64,000 bases of DNA from Gorsachius magnificus (taxonomy: Eukaryota > Chordata > Aves > Pelecaniformes > Ardeidae): assembly GCA_034008185.1 (NCBI GenBank), contig CM067089.1, positions 24,834,213-24,898,212 of the forward strand, written 5' to 3'. Numbering within the stretch: the stretch's first letter is position 1; each line of letters begins with the position of its first letter. Shown one piece after another: positions 1 to 12,235 of the stretch. The notes below the pieces were generated by a model, which was not told the DNA's origin, did no database searches, and was given only the letters and a program-made list of their open reading frames with translations. The position numbers were made by a program, and so were the translations under genes.

Positions 1-3000
1 TGTATGTTGGGTCTTCTAAAAGTAAAAGAACATAACTTTTTCAGGCTGACTTCCCCTTCCCCTTCCCCAGTCCACGCACAACCATTCTAGTTAGCCCAGC
101 TACTCTTTTGAAGTATTTCTATTACCTACAGCAGCAATAATACTTGAAATATCTTTGAGCTCATGTGTCATCAGGGAGAGGAGAGCTCACCCACCAAAAG
201 GCGAGCAGCAGCCAGCTTTCTTGCTTCACCTTCAAGTGCCCTTTTACTGTATGCAAGCACCTGTAGAGGCTAAAATCACCTGAAAGTGATTGCCTGGATA
301 ACCAGCACTGGTGAGTTTGGGGTTTTGAAAGGTGGGGGAGGGAGAAAGTTTGGGTTCATAAATAAGCTGAAAAAATCCTCACTGTCAAATGAAATGTTCC
401 TCTGCTTTATCACCATTATTTTTAGTGAGATTTTGCATTATGGTACCTTGAGTTTTAAATTAAATGTCAAATATAATTTGGTACTACAAAGAATGAATTA
501 TGTGACTGCCCTTAGAGAAAATCAGAAGGCTTAGCTCTGTGAGTTAAATTGGTATCTGCCTTATACTGAGCTGATGTGGGCTAATTGATTAGGATCTGAC
601 AGGATACCATATTGCAAATTCAGCACAATCTCTTCCATTAAAAAAAAAATAGACCTAAGGTACCTTTAGGGAAAAGCAAAAAATCTTCCGTAAAACAGAA
701 TGGGGAGAGGAAAAGAGTATTTTCAAGGACTCTCTTTTGCATTGATGGTTTAGATTCCCCGGAAGCCCGTAGCTCTTAAGGGTACAATATGGATGTTAAT
801 GTGCCCCAGGTCACTTTGGAAGCAGATTTGCAATCAGATTTCAGGTTCTTCTGGCCTAATTTTAAAAAGCAGCAAAATATTTTCTCAGATAGCTGACTAA
901 ATCTATCTCCATAAGAACTAAGATGACAAAGTGCCACTTTACATCATTAAAGGAGGGTAATACATTTTAATCAGCAATTATGTGAGGAAGGACAAACCAA
1001 ATGCTGTAGCAGTGGGTCATTTTATAAATTCAGTACTTGTGGCCCTCTCCCTTTCAAAATGCATGATGCTATTTCCTGGAAACATCAGTCTTAAAAAACT
1101 ATTGTCAAGTAAACAAGCCTTGTGTTTCTCACAGCCTTCATGTCTGTGTAGTCTGGGTTTAATTTTCTGTTAAGTATGGGTAGTGTTGTGGGGGGAGGAC
1201 GAAGTTTGAAGTTCTAATGTAGTCAGGCTGGAATCTGTCACTCAGCTTATTGCATGTTGATGACTCAGTGCAGTTTCAGCTGTAAGCAGACCATGATTTA
1301 TGGACACCAAGTGAACTCCTGCGGCAAAAACCAGCCATGAGATCAGAGCAGCAATAGGGCCCTTTTTTGGCAGGAGACAGCGCCTGCATTTTTCTCATTC
1401 ATGCCAAACTGCTTTGCACGGCAATTAGCTCTGTCCTCATTTAGTCTCCAGTCCCAAAGGGTAATGAAAGTCATATATCATCTTCAAGGCTGCTAATTAT
1501 CCAGCTCAGTTACAGGTAGGCTTTGTAACTGTGAGAAGGGCCTGTCTGCTTGATATTTATTGCTCTTCCAATAAGCAAGCAAAGGAGAAGGGGGAAAAAA
1601 CTTTCTTGAAAGCTTGCCCATAGCCCTTGCCTCAGAGCCTTGACATACCTTCTGCAAATGTGCTAGTCAAAGGGGAAATGTCTTCATTCCACATATCCAT
1701 TTTTCATGCTGTAACTAAACATTTAGCAAGAACAGAGAGCAAGTGCTTGAAACATGAGAGAACATACATTTAGGGTGAACTTGTCTCTAGTCATTTGCTT
1801 GTGGAAAGACAATCCTCTGAACACACAGCCATGAAAACAGGAAGAAGGGCAATAGGGAAGAATGAGGAACTTCTTTCTCCTCCTCCTCCACTCCTTTCTT
1901 CTCCCAGCCCTTCAGCCCACACCACAGCAGGATCTTGGGAAAGCCGATGGGGTTAGAGAACTGCAATAGTTTTACTGAAGATATACCAGAGGAAGCCTAG
2001 AACTCCGTATTTGAACCCTCTCACTGTTAGCCCTGAAATACAGTAAAATTAAAATCTCTATCTGGAGTTTGGGTCCTGCCTGACTTTCTGTAAGAGGCTG
2101 AACCAGATGCTTGATAATTTCATTTGGTCTGGATGCTGGTATTAATAGAGCCAGGTCTTGCAACTAGGAGCCATCTTTCGCTGTGTCAATATATTGGCCA
2201 AGCCAACAGTCCAGACATTTGAGTCCTTATTCTGCTAAGGAATGAAATTCCTAAACTTGGATGAATTCCTGCTACATTTTGAAAAGGTTTGGTTTGCTTT
2301 TGACCTCTTCGTTTCATTTGTATTTTACCTCTTTATTTCATACTTATTTAGCTCAGTAGACCTGAAGACTGCAAGGTCCAAGACTAAGCAGTCTGTTGCA
2401 GTGCCAGTGTGGAGACATCTCCAAATCCCATCAGCCAGTGATGGCTTTCCTAGGTGTCCTCTGTAACTGCCCAGTAAAATCTCACGCTTCATATGAAAAG
2501 CTCACAGAAAAGCTTTCTCCATTATTTCGTATTGGCTGCATGCTTTTTCAACACTGGTGGCAGTGGCTGCTAGGAAAAAAAGCTACTGTGCATATGCAGG
2601 AAAGTAATTTTGCTAGCTCCAGCATGGGGCACATCAGCGCACGCGGTATGCAGCTGACCTGTGCGTGCACAGCATGCATGGAGTGACATCGCATCTCAAG
2701 GCATGACGTCTGATCTCCCTGGCATTATCAAGGCTGCCATTTACTATGGGGTCCATTGTCTCAAAATCCTCCAGGCAGCCTCGTTGTGTAGAAAGGCAGC
2801 TATCAAAGAAAGCAGATGGGAAGGGGGGCCAGGGCAGAAGCGGTCAGTAAAGCTTAGCAAATAAAAAGCTTTGCCTGGCACTGACCTGCAGCTGGAGGTA
2901 CGATGGGCAGGTGGAGCAGAGATGCTCATCGGTTGTGCACAATGAGACCAGTATGAGATTATACTGGTAGAAGGCAGAGAAGATATGGACCTACTGTCAT

Positions 3001-3497
3001 AGTAGAGACATGCTGAGAAGAGACTACGCTGCTAGGTATATGGCTCTTCGTGTGGGGAGCTGAACTGCAGCTCAGTGGGAGTTCTGCAGCCTTTCAAGGC
3101 TTTGAACTGTGGTGTGGCATTGGGAGGGGCCCAGCGCTGCTCTGGTGCCTCTGGCTATCTCCGCTGGGTTCATCCAGGCCTGACTTTCATTTCTGTCAGA
3201 GGCAGGAAAGCACTTAGAGGACGGGAATGTGAAAGAAGGGGAGGAAGTTCCTTATTCTTTATTACAGCTCCTCTTCCTGTCTTTGCTGTTGTGTGAAAAT
3301 GGAAGATCAACTTTCATGATCAAATATGATTTTATTTTTCTTTGCAATGAGAATGGCAGAATATTTTGCACTGTTTTCAGCTTCTTCCTGGCCTGGAGGA
3401 AATACTAGAAAGCTGAATGAGATCCAAGCAGTTCAGATACCAAGATTCAGAGGAGCACTGCGAAGGAGCCGGTGCTCATCTGTCATGTATTGGCAGG
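1..3497. other. Non-coding segment, no gene recognised
   Basis: Unique-looking vertebrate DNA without a supportable exon. The open frames here (up to about 96 codons) resemble no family I know and show no exon-like arrangement. Around 1230-1560 the text has the look of conserved non-coding sequence: an AP-1-type TGACTCA near 1262 followed by homeodomain-type words such as GCAATTAGC. A CRE-like TGACGTC occurs near 2705. No repeat family was recognised. Regulatory potential is inference only. Confidence 0.5.
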
Positions 3498-3552
3498 TTC
3501 CCTTGAACTGAGCGGTACTCATCTGATTTATACCAGTCACAGAGGTACCCTG
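3498..3552. repeat. Relic of a palindromic amniote repeat
   Basis: The stretch GGTACTCATCTGATTTATAC followed by CAGT corresponds to the widespread amniote repeat words GGAGTTACTCCTGATTTACA and CCAGTG, and a degraded CTTGAACT precedes it where the repeat has CATTGACTTC. This is recognised by pattern memory of an ancient dispersed family, not by alignment. I do not assign a Repbase name. Both edges are approximate. Confidence 0.4.
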
Positions 3553-6397
3553 CAAATCTTGAGTTATTTGTCTGCATTGTCTTTGCCAAGTTTCCAAAAC
3601 TGTTGACTTGAACTTTCAGTAGTTGCATTCCAAGTGCTCTCACCCCACCCTTCCTGGAAACAGGTATCCACGCAGCTCCTCCTGATGGCCGTGGGAACTG
3701 CTGTCATGTGTCCTACTGCAGAACAGAGCACTGGTGTCTGTACCCTGCTGCCTTGCAGGATCAAGGCTTGAGGCACCGTGCCACTGGTGGTGATGTGAAG
3801 GGCAGTGAGTTGGATAGAAGTCATTCAGGATCGGAGTGGTGATCTATCCAATCTGATATCTTGGCACTGATAATGGATAGCGCTAACTGCTGTAGAGGAA
3901 GCTGTCTCTTTCTCCTATTATTTAATTCTTTCTCTGATATGGGTTTAAATTACTCTTTTTTTCCTCATAGTAAGAATTTCTGTTTCTAAAAAAAAAAAGT
4001 TGATTTTGCACTGTTCATTCTGTAGTCCCCTAGACTTTTCTTTTTACGCCTCTTGAAGTTTTTCTGCAGTCTTCCTTGTGAATTTAGCAGGGAGTGGGAG
4101 ATGGATAATAGGAAGAAACAAATGTTAAAGGCTTCATCCAGATCCTGCTGAAGCCACTAGTGTATTTCCTTTTCTACCATTTGGTTTAGATCTGCCTCCT
4201 AAGCCAGCTTTTGATGTAGTACTAATGAGCATGACACCAGTATTAAATATAGTTTGGAAGTAGTACTCTGAGATGAAGATGAGAAAGTAATGAAAAATGA
4301 ATGCTCAAGTCTTGCAGTTCTCTGTCCACAAAACCTTCTCTTAGAATTTCATTTCACTTGGTTTAATTTTTCCAGTTATTGTCCCATCTCTTGAAACAAG
4401 CATTTTTCTGACATATCTGTTTCCGTTTGTATCGACGGTGACCATGGCATCATAAAGGCAGGTATCCCAAATACTTATTCTTTATCAGTAATGCCATTTG
4501 GTTTTGTGCAGCAAATAACACGGGAATCTGTTGTTTCCTTCCACCACCAAAAAAGGGGTGCTGCTTGGGTGTAGTTTTGTATCAGCCATGGCTAATCTAT
4601 TTCTAAACTGCTGAAAACTTCCAAACTGGTGGTGAAAAGGTGAGTGTCTGTCCCCTGTCCTTGCTGTCGTGTGAGCAGCAGCACTCATCCAGCTGTGCAG
4701 GCAGCTGCGCTGGGGAGCAGATCTGGCTGACTGCTGAGGCATGCAACCACATGTGCTGACACAAACCATGGAGGAGAGACAGGTGCGGTGGTGGAAAGCA
4801 AGGTCTATCCCTTCCAGTAGCATTTTCAGAGTTCAGCTAGATGAAGCTGACCATGAAATCACATCCTTACTGTAGCTGCATCTATACTCTTTCTGCTTAG
4901 GCCTCAGTTTGTTAGATGGCTTCTTCAGCAGGTGAGGAAAAATGAAGAAACACATAGACATGCTTAATGTCTGTAGGAATATACAACATAAGAAGATACC
5001 TTTTTTTACCTCATCCATTGAAACAGTTGAAGTCTTCCCTGTAAATACTGCTGCTGTTTTACTTTCCCAATATACCAGACTGGTGCTGCTGCAAATGGAG
5101 ACTAAAAGACTGTTGTTAGCATTGTTTGCTTTGGATCCATCACATATAGGGATGCCCTGAAAAGATAGGTTAAAGGAGTATTTCTAAGCAGAAGTTTAAT
5201 TCAAGAATAGGTGTGGTTGAAAGGTCATGTAAGAGGAGCCTGAGAAAGATATAAAAATCAAAAGTCTTTGATCTAGTTCTACATCAAAACTCTCACCCTT
5301 GTTGCATGGATCTTATGCAAGATTCAACTGCTGTCCAAATATCTAACTGCAGCCTAAAAAGAAAGCTTCTGTGAGATAATTTTAGTCTTTACTTCAGATG
5401 AAGCTGAAAAAAAAAAAGAATATGGGGAAAACTCTATTTGTGAAAATTGAACTGTGGATTTTCAAAACTGTTCTTGAGCATGAGTTGAGTAAACTGCCAC
5501 AGGAACCTTGCTCTGTTCATCCTTGTGGAAAACTGTTGCAATAAACCTCCATGTTGAACAGTTTGGACTGCAAGAGAACTCCAGACAGCTTCAGACAGTT
5601 ATTCAGCATTGTGTAAAAATTCACTCAGAGAATTCAGGTCTTCAACATTTTTTTGACTAAAATTTCTGTGTGTAAAATTGGCAGGAAGGAATAGGTATGG
5701 AGTGTATTTTGTCATCCTTTAAATCTTGTTTTTATGGAGAAATTACTAAAGATTAAAGAATGGGCTGTACAAAGCACCAGTCAATATATGTGATAAGGGA
5801 AGATCATGTAAAAGAGAGGTCTAAAGTGTGAGGTACAGGGCATGAGAGAGCATTGCTTCATTCTTATGATGAAGAGTTTTTTCTTTTCTAACTTACTTTT
5901 CTATGCTCAACAATAAATGTATTGCTTCTCTTCCTTTTGTAACAGGCAATCATTACAAATTTGACCAGCTCCAAGAGGGAAGGCATCAATCAAATCTCAT
6001 CTGGTAAATGTTAACCACATTGTCAGGACTACCAAATCTTTGGCATGTGTGTGTGGGGAAGAGTTGGGGAGGAATGTTTTATCCAATCTCTCCTTATATA
6101 TTCTGCTCTGTATAAGTTCTTGTACGATGGTCATCTTTCTAATATCATTTACATGTCGTTCGGTTTTATGGCACAGCCAGCAAGGCCAAAGAGACGCACC
6201 ATGTGCATAGAGCAGAAGATGCTAAGGTTTCTGGTGTTACTTAGGTCTTTTGGAAATTTGTTCTTTATTTCCTAAAGAAGTCTTAAAGAGCCCAGAAGAG
6301 ATCCCATCTCTTGTGCAGTTGAACTGTGGCCTTTCCCTGGAGTGTCCTATTGGAACAGAGAGCTGTAATTGATGGTTATGGTCTTCATCCTGAATAT
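3553..6397. other. Non-coding segment, no gene recognised
   Basis: No supportable gene. Short A runs occur near 3988 and 5408. Around 4990-5050 there are weak CATTGAA/GAAGTC words that might be another decayed palindromic-repeat relic, but too little is left to call. The 112-codon minus-strand frame at 4485-4823 shows no recognisable domain. Confidence 0.5.
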
Positions 6398-6495
6398 AGA
6401 ATCATAGAATCACTTTGGTTGGAAAAGACCTTTAAGATCATCAAGTCCAACCTTTAACCTAATCCTACCATCCCACCACTAAACCATGTCCCTAA
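6398..6495 (-). mobile_element. CR1 LINE, 5'-truncated 3' end
   Basis: Read on the minus strand, this is the 3' terminus of a chicken-repeat-1 (CR1) non-LTR retrotransposon. The plus strand starts with AGAATCATAGAATC, the reverse complement of the ATTCTATG-type terminal repeats that end CR1 elements. It continues with GGTTGGAAAAGACC, TTTAAGATCATCAAGTCCAA and CCACTAAACCATGTCCCTAA, all standard blocks of the avian CR1 3' untranslated region. Only about 98 bp remain, so the copy is severely 5'-truncated, as is usual for CR1, and has no coding capacity. The blocks are well preserved, making it the youngest-looking transposon in the window. CR1 also occurs in turtles and crocodilians, but this form and the scarcity of other copies point to a bird. 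Confidence 0.93.
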
Positions 6496-8169
6496 AATAT
6501 ATATGTAAGTACACTGGAAAAAGACAAAAAGATTTTGATCTCAGTTTGAAATTTTATGAAAAGCTATTGTAGGTAACACAGAACAAAGATAACATGCTGA
6601 TAGTACTACTGATGAAACACAGAGATATGCCCTTTTACGGGAGCCAAGTAGCCTCTTGTGATCTCCCATGAGAATCCAATAAGCAATACACAGTAGCTGG
6701 CTAGAATTAGCAAATTAAACATGAGTTTATTCTACACTGACATTTTACTACTGAGTTTTTAAAGGAATAACAGAAGGCTGTTTCTCAAATTAAATATTGT
6801 GTATCTCAGACAGATAGGGTACCTACTGTTCATGGTTCTCTTTCTTAATCCAAAAGGATCACCATCCCTGGGCTTCTCCACTGCAACACAGAGAATCCCA
6901 GCACCTCTGTGGTTTTCCTGCTTCGGGAACACTAGCAGGATAAAGGTGGTGAATAAAGGCCAAATGTGTTCCTGCTGTTTGAGAAAGCTTCCTGAATGTG
7001 CAAGGGTTTTTTTCCATAATTAAGGTATTATTTTGCGATTGCTGCTCTGTTCTGTTCAGACTGTTTGAGGCTATTCCTATTAAGAGTCATAGTGATTCTG
7101 TACTTGGTAACACCACAAAAGTAAGTGTGGCCATGAGTAATTCTTACCTAATTGTGTTTCTAGGTTATATCTCTATATGAATAATTAACAGGCTTATTAA
7201 GCAAGAAGGAGAGAGTTTTATTTTTTAATACAGTAAACAAACTACCAACATACCTACATGTAGTGAACCATCAGTGATAGTGGTTGTTTTCAGATTCAAA
7301 AATTAATTATCACATTGAGTAAGTATATTCAGAAGCAATCCTTTATATACCTATCTTGCTTCGTATAGCTGGACTCATGTTTATATGGTTTTCAGTCTCC
7401 AAGCCAAGGCAACCATCCAGTTATCCTCATTCACACAGAAACAGAATTTTCTTTTAACAAGTCCATTGCAGTATTTGTTCAATCTAGGGTATTTCAGTAT
7501 CATTGTTAAGAGACAGACAAGCAAGGGAACATCTCTTCCTCTGATTGGTCCTGAAAGCAGTACTGTAGTATTGAAGCACACCTTTGGCCTGGCTGTTAGA
7601 GATTGGAGAATCTACTAGTCCCAATGTCCCTGCAGTACAATAATTAGCACCTGATTTGGGGCAGGGCTCAACTACGGCTTGTGGTGCATAGCTGCCCAAG
7701 AAGAAAGCGAGAACTGTAGGAGCTCTTTGTCTCTTATGGCTTCCTGAGTGCACTCCTACCACTCTGATTTCTGCTTTCTCAGCTCCTGACACCTCATGGA
7801 TGTCTGTGTCCCATTTGGGACTCATGGGCAGAGGAATGCAGTCAGAGCTTGCCTTTCAGCTTTCTGCATGGTTCCCAGAGGCCTACATGCCTTGCAGGCA
7901 GAATACCTTTTGTGCTTATTACTGATACAGATATTTTCATCCCATTTATGGATACATCAATACCGAAAGTGCTGAGACATACAAGCTGGCTCAGCATGAA
8001 GAAAGTCTGGAACCAAGAATGGCAAAGGACAGCGGATTTATCCATGCTCACTTTGTAAAATGTTGCTCGGTCTAAGAAACATTGTGGTTGTGCACACACA
8101 GACAAATGACCTCTAGATCTGAGCTCTTATCTCTGCACGTAATCATATGGACTAACCTGCATCCTGGAG
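6496..8169. other. Non-coding segment, no gene recognised
   Basis: No supportable gene or repeat. Overlapping frames on both strands at 7381-7825 and 7842-8105 show no recognised domain, and two opposite-strand frames of similar length are what chance openness looks like. AT-rich text at 7180-7330 carries several TTAATTA-type words. Confidence 0.5.
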
Positions 8170-8242
8170 TCAGATCCTGAAATGCTCAGTGAGGGAAAAT
8201 TCTCATTGGAGTCGGGCAGAAGGGGCATATAATTTTGTCCAA
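8170..8242. repeat. Relic of a palindromic amniote repeat
   Basis: The order of words AGATCCTG, CTCAGTGAGGGAAAATTCTC, CATTGGAGTC and, after a gap, GGCATATAATTTTGTCC follows the widespread amniote repeat whose arms read CTCAGGCAAAACTCCCATTG and GAAGTCAATGGGAGTTTTGC. The first arm and the central CATTG-GAGTC are well kept; the second arm is badly decayed. Identification rests on pattern memory, and I do not give a family name. Confidence 0.48.
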
Positions 8243-10182
8243 AACCACTGAATACGCAGTAGCAGCTGTGGGTTGTCAAATCCAGCATAGGATTATACCC
8301 CACTTCATATGCCTCAGCACTTTATACAGACCGTGTTTAAATTAATTTTTAATTACCTTATTATACAGATAGAAGATCGGCTCATCTCAAGTTTCATAAC
8401 CACAACTTTGCCTACAGGTCTCTCTATCAGACAGTTGGATGATGCCAGCACCCATCTTGAGCTGGAAGTGCTCAGACCCCGCAGCAATGAGACTAATATT
8501 AAAAGCCCTGATAGTATCAGGCACCACCCTCCATTATATCAGGATTGCATTTCCCTCTTTGTGCCCAACCTTCTTATATACTATAAAGAGCTTGTGGAGG
8601 GTGGGGCTTCATGACTGCTGGAAAACCTGCATGCCATGGAGAGCCAAAGCTATTTGACTGTGCATAATGGTGCTACCCATAACCTCTGCATAGGTTTTGA
8701 TGATTAAGTGCAAGTTCAGCCCACCCAAAGTGATTCATAATGAATTGTTCATCCAGTGATTGCAAACCACAGATTTTCTCCCTCTTCTGGTTGGAGAAGA
8801 TTTTGTAGACATGCATGCCTAATGAAGTGTGGCAGCACCAGTTGCTTTTAATAGTATTACCTGCTTTGGAACTACTTTCTCTCCTCTGTTCAAAATCTGT
8901 CCCCTGTTGTGAGATGTGTACACTCTACATGTACATAGCTTGCAGCATGAATAAGTATGACTGACAAAGTACTAGCTTTACAGACCTGGAATTAAGGTAC
9001 CTGTAAGGTCATTTGTTTGAGTTTGTACAGGAAACATGTGACCCAGTGAGGAACAGACCACAGATCACTTAAGGTCTAAGTGTTGTCCTTAACTAGAGAT
9101 CATCCTTATCCTCCTGGTTACCTACATGTTAACAGTGTCTTCATTAGATGTTTTTAGTCCAATTAACATATTCTCCTTGGAGCTTCTAACCCACTCCAGT
9201 GTGACAACCTGACAACAGTTATAACGAAATTATTCAGAAAAATTGATTTTTCTTTTTTGTTTCCTTCCATTTGCTATCAGAAATGTCCTCAGAAAAATAA
9301 TTTCCATGAGACCAGGAGAGAATGGACATTTCATGTGTTTCAATATGGCTTTTTAAGGATAGCTGCACTCCAGGAGACTACTGATCAGAGGGAAATAAAG
9401 GCTGTCAACTTAACTTGACACAGACTGTAAACTTGACTCAAAAATTCTTGTGGAAAAGTGTATTATTTGTTCTTTACGGTACAGCAAATCTTTTTGAAAA
9501 TATATTCAATCTCAGTTTCGTTTCTGTGAAATCCTGTTCTTGGCCTGCGTGGAACCATACCACACTTCAGTGATGGGAGGTAAACCAGCTGCAAAGACTC
9601 CTTAAGCTGTTGTCCAGTCATTCTCACCTCTGGAATTTCATAATAAATTGAATCAACTGAACGCATGGGGGGGTTAGACAATGAACAGATCTGAGTGAGT
9701 GGTGAAACCAATGACTCGGTCTCTAATTTCATTCTTCTTCAGATTGTTTATCTAGGAAGAACAGGGCAGGGAATGTGTAAGGATATATGTGCTGTTTATT
9801 TAGATCTGTAGTAGGAAGCTAATTCCTAAGCAGAAACTCTGCTACTAAGCAGAGACACAGAGAGAGATATTAATTTATTTATTTTAATGACATTTCTTGT
9901 CTTTTGTTTTATGTGTAACAAAAAAAAATAGTGACTGACTTCAAAGTCCATCTGTCTGAGATCCTTCATTGTTATTGATTTCCATTCAACTCCTTCCAGC
10001 GTCTCTATGAGTTGATGGCATTCAAGGGCCAAAGCTTTGTGATATATTCGCTGTGGTTTTATCAGTGCCGTACAAAGCCTCATCTCTTCTCTAGTTCCTG
10101 ATTGTGGCGAGCCTGAGGATGGAAAACTAAGCTGCACTGAAGCATTTCAATATCTTATTCCACTGAAAACTCACATTAAATT
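8243..10182. other. Non-coding segment, no gene recognised
   Basis: No supportable gene. The 101-codon plus-strand frame at 8309-8614 and the minus-strand frames at 9463-9732 and 9826-10137 have no domain signature, and none forms a plausible exon chain with another. Confidence 0.5.
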
Positions 10183-10236
10183 TGCTATTCTCTTTGAAGT
10201 CAGCAGAAAAACCCTGACTGACATCAACTGAGTATC
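10183..10236. repeat. Relic of a palindromic amniote repeat (core only)
   Basis: CTTTGAAGTCAGCAGAAAAA followed by CCCTGACTGACATCAACTGA matches the central part of the old palindromic repeats, in which CATTGAAGTCAATGGG and CCCATTGACTTCAATGGG sit as near-perfect inverted copies. The two halves still oppose each other here, but decay is heavy. Confidence 0.38.
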
Positions 10237-10789
10237 TGTGTTTCTGACAACATTACCGTCTGGTATAGCAGTTCCTGTGGCCGCTGAGAGTGAAAAGTAG
10301 CTGAGGCTGTTTCTCAGAGATTGGGAACACTAGGAGTCTGGATAATTCACCCTCTAACTAGCTCGGTATCCCCTTCCCCTGTTCTTTTCAACTTGTTCTG
10401 ACCTGTTAGTACCATCGCTGCTGTGTCAGAGGTCTGAGCTGAACTGTCAGTAAGCATACGAACGGGGGGATGGAGGTAACTTTTGGGCATGAAAGGGAGG
10501 AGGTAAGCAAGTATTTTGCTTGCCCAAGAGTGGGAATGTGCTCTCAATGAACCTGGCTATTTCTCTGAATATAGATGTTGCAGAGGATTTTCTGTAAGAG
10601 ACAGGCATCCTGCCTCCAAAAATAACTTGTGCCTGATATTTCAAAACCCATCGTAATGTACCTTGCCAGTTATATGTTGCTGAGCAGGAGGGTTGAGAGG
10701 ATTATTTCAGCTGTGGCAATCAGTTTACACCTTGAACCACAAGATCGGATTACTTTTGGTATTTAATTTTGAAATATTTCCCCCAGATG

Positions 10790-11035
10790 TACTGTACCTT
10801 TGCGTGTTTCCCGGATGAATTTCATTTTGTTATTTCCTGCTCTTATTTCTAAGCTTTCTCGGGTCCTCTGTGTTATTTCTCTGTCTTCACTTATGTTTGC
10901 AACACTTCCTAATTTAGTATCATCTACAAATTTAATTATTATATCATTTCTTTATATCACCTGATCAGTGGTTTTAAAATATTACTTAAATATTAAAAAC
11001 TTGAGTTTAACACAGTCTCTGCAAATTTCCCAAGG
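10790..11035 (-). mobile_element. Ancient CR1/L3-like LINE fragment
   Basis: The plus strand is the antisense of the reverse-transcriptase part of an old CR1-clade LINE. The landmarks occur in the expected order: GATGAATTTCATTTTGTTAT, TTTGCAACACTTCCTAATTT, AGTATCATCTACAAATTTAA, then TTAAAATATTACTTAAATAT where the consensus has words like ATTAATAAAAATATTGAATA. In better-kept reptile and mammal copies this region reads TTTGGTATCATCTGCAAATT. Divergence and small indels are heavy, so the copy is dead and far older than the CR1 at 6.4 kb. Edges are estimated from where the landmark words stop. Confidence 0.75.
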
Positions 11036-12140
11036 GGCAGTTCCCTCAAATCATTTATTCTTGGGGGTTTGTGCATGGCTAGTGGATGTGTGTAAGACTA
11101 TTCAATAGAAATTGCTGATGTCAATTAATGCTTTCTTTGCTCTGAAAGACTTAGTCTACAGACATCTCAAAGGTATGAAATAGCATAAATAGGGAGTGGA
11201 GGCATGGACGTACAATTGAACATGTGAGTTTCCTATGGGAAGCCTCTAGCAAAAGTGAATGCAAAGCTGGTGCAAACACACTCCGTGTCATAGGTGAAAA
11301 CATAAAGCAGGAAAAGAAGACTCAGGCAGTCCAAACAAGCCTGATAGTTCCTTTAAGGAGAAGGAATAGTGAAAGAAGTAGTAAAGAAAGAGGTCGAAGG
11401 GCAGTGCTTTGTGGTGCTCTAAAATGGCGTTTTGAAGTTGATTTATAATAAGTGGAAACCAAGGACCTGAGAAGGAAGAGCATGAAAAGACAAAAATATT
11501 TGAAATGACCATTGAAACAAAGCAAGTAAGAAAGCTGTGAGACCAAAAATAAAAAGATACGTTGATGTAGCTGAGGCAGCAGATGACTAATGTATGAACT
11601 CTGAGCAGTAGAATAAAGAAAAGTCTGAATTTTTAAAGTTTTTAGATGCAGTTTTATGCTAGCATCTAAACAAACATAGTTGAATATTTCAGGTGACTTT
11701 CCATTAAATGATTTACTAACATGTAACATACATTGATTCATTTTTTTTAAATCTAGCTGTTTGGCAGTTTAGTAAGAGTTTGTCTGGCAAGTTCCTTATG
11801 CAACCTCTTTGTTAAGGCTTCATGCAACCTCACGGTTCTTGCAGGTTATTTTTTTCCTGTACTTGTTTGACTTCAGTGGAGGTTCCTTACTGGGCTGACA
11901 TGTCTTTATGAATTGCTTGCTCTTCCTTACCTTTTGTGATTGCCTACGTTCTTACTCCAGAAGAAAGAATGTAATGAGATACTTTGTTTACTGGTTTTCT
12001 TTTTACGCAACAGAATTTGTCTCTTGCATTCTACGAGGAAATTTTATTTAGTGGCTTTTAGATTATTATTTAATAGCTATATCCCCAGTATAATGGATCA
12101 TATTTCTTAATTACTGCTACTTTGTATTTTAGATACTTTT
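11036..12140. other. Non-coding segment, possible further repeat relic
   Basis: No supportable gene. The 139-codon minus-strand frame at 11322-11741 is rich in leucine, serine and phenylalanine because it reads an AT- and purine-rich stretch; no domain is visible. At 11866-11895, TTTGACTTCAGTGGAGGTTC looks like one more core of the palindromic amniote repeats, but too little flanking text survives to call it. Confidence 0.45.
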
Positions 12141-12235
12141 TTAGGCCTAATCGTACACCAGGTGCTAGGTGCTAGCAAACACAAAGTTGAAAGCGTGGGC
12201 TTTGTCCCAGTAAATTTGCAGCTTACTGAGAGTTG
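12141..12235 (-). mobile_element. MIR-like CORE-SINE relic (amniote MIR)
   Basis: CAGGTGCTAGGTGCTAGCAA, ACACAAAG and then GTCCCAGTAAATTTGCAGCT-TACTG follow the order of the amniote MIR-type repeat, whose antisense reads GTGCTAGGCACTGTACAAAC, a run near ACAGTCCCTGCCCC, then AGAGCTTACAATCTAA. This is the 3' half of a CORE-SINE in minus orientation. It is heavily diverged and non-functional as a mobile element. The family name (MIR1_Amn type) is recalled rather than verified by alignment. Confidence 0.6.

Noticed and set aside
11322..11741. 139-codon minus-strand open frame rich in Leu and Ser
   Set aside because: It reads the complement of a purine-rich stretch (AAAGAAGTAG-type text), which yields hydrophobic residues without implying a membrane protein.
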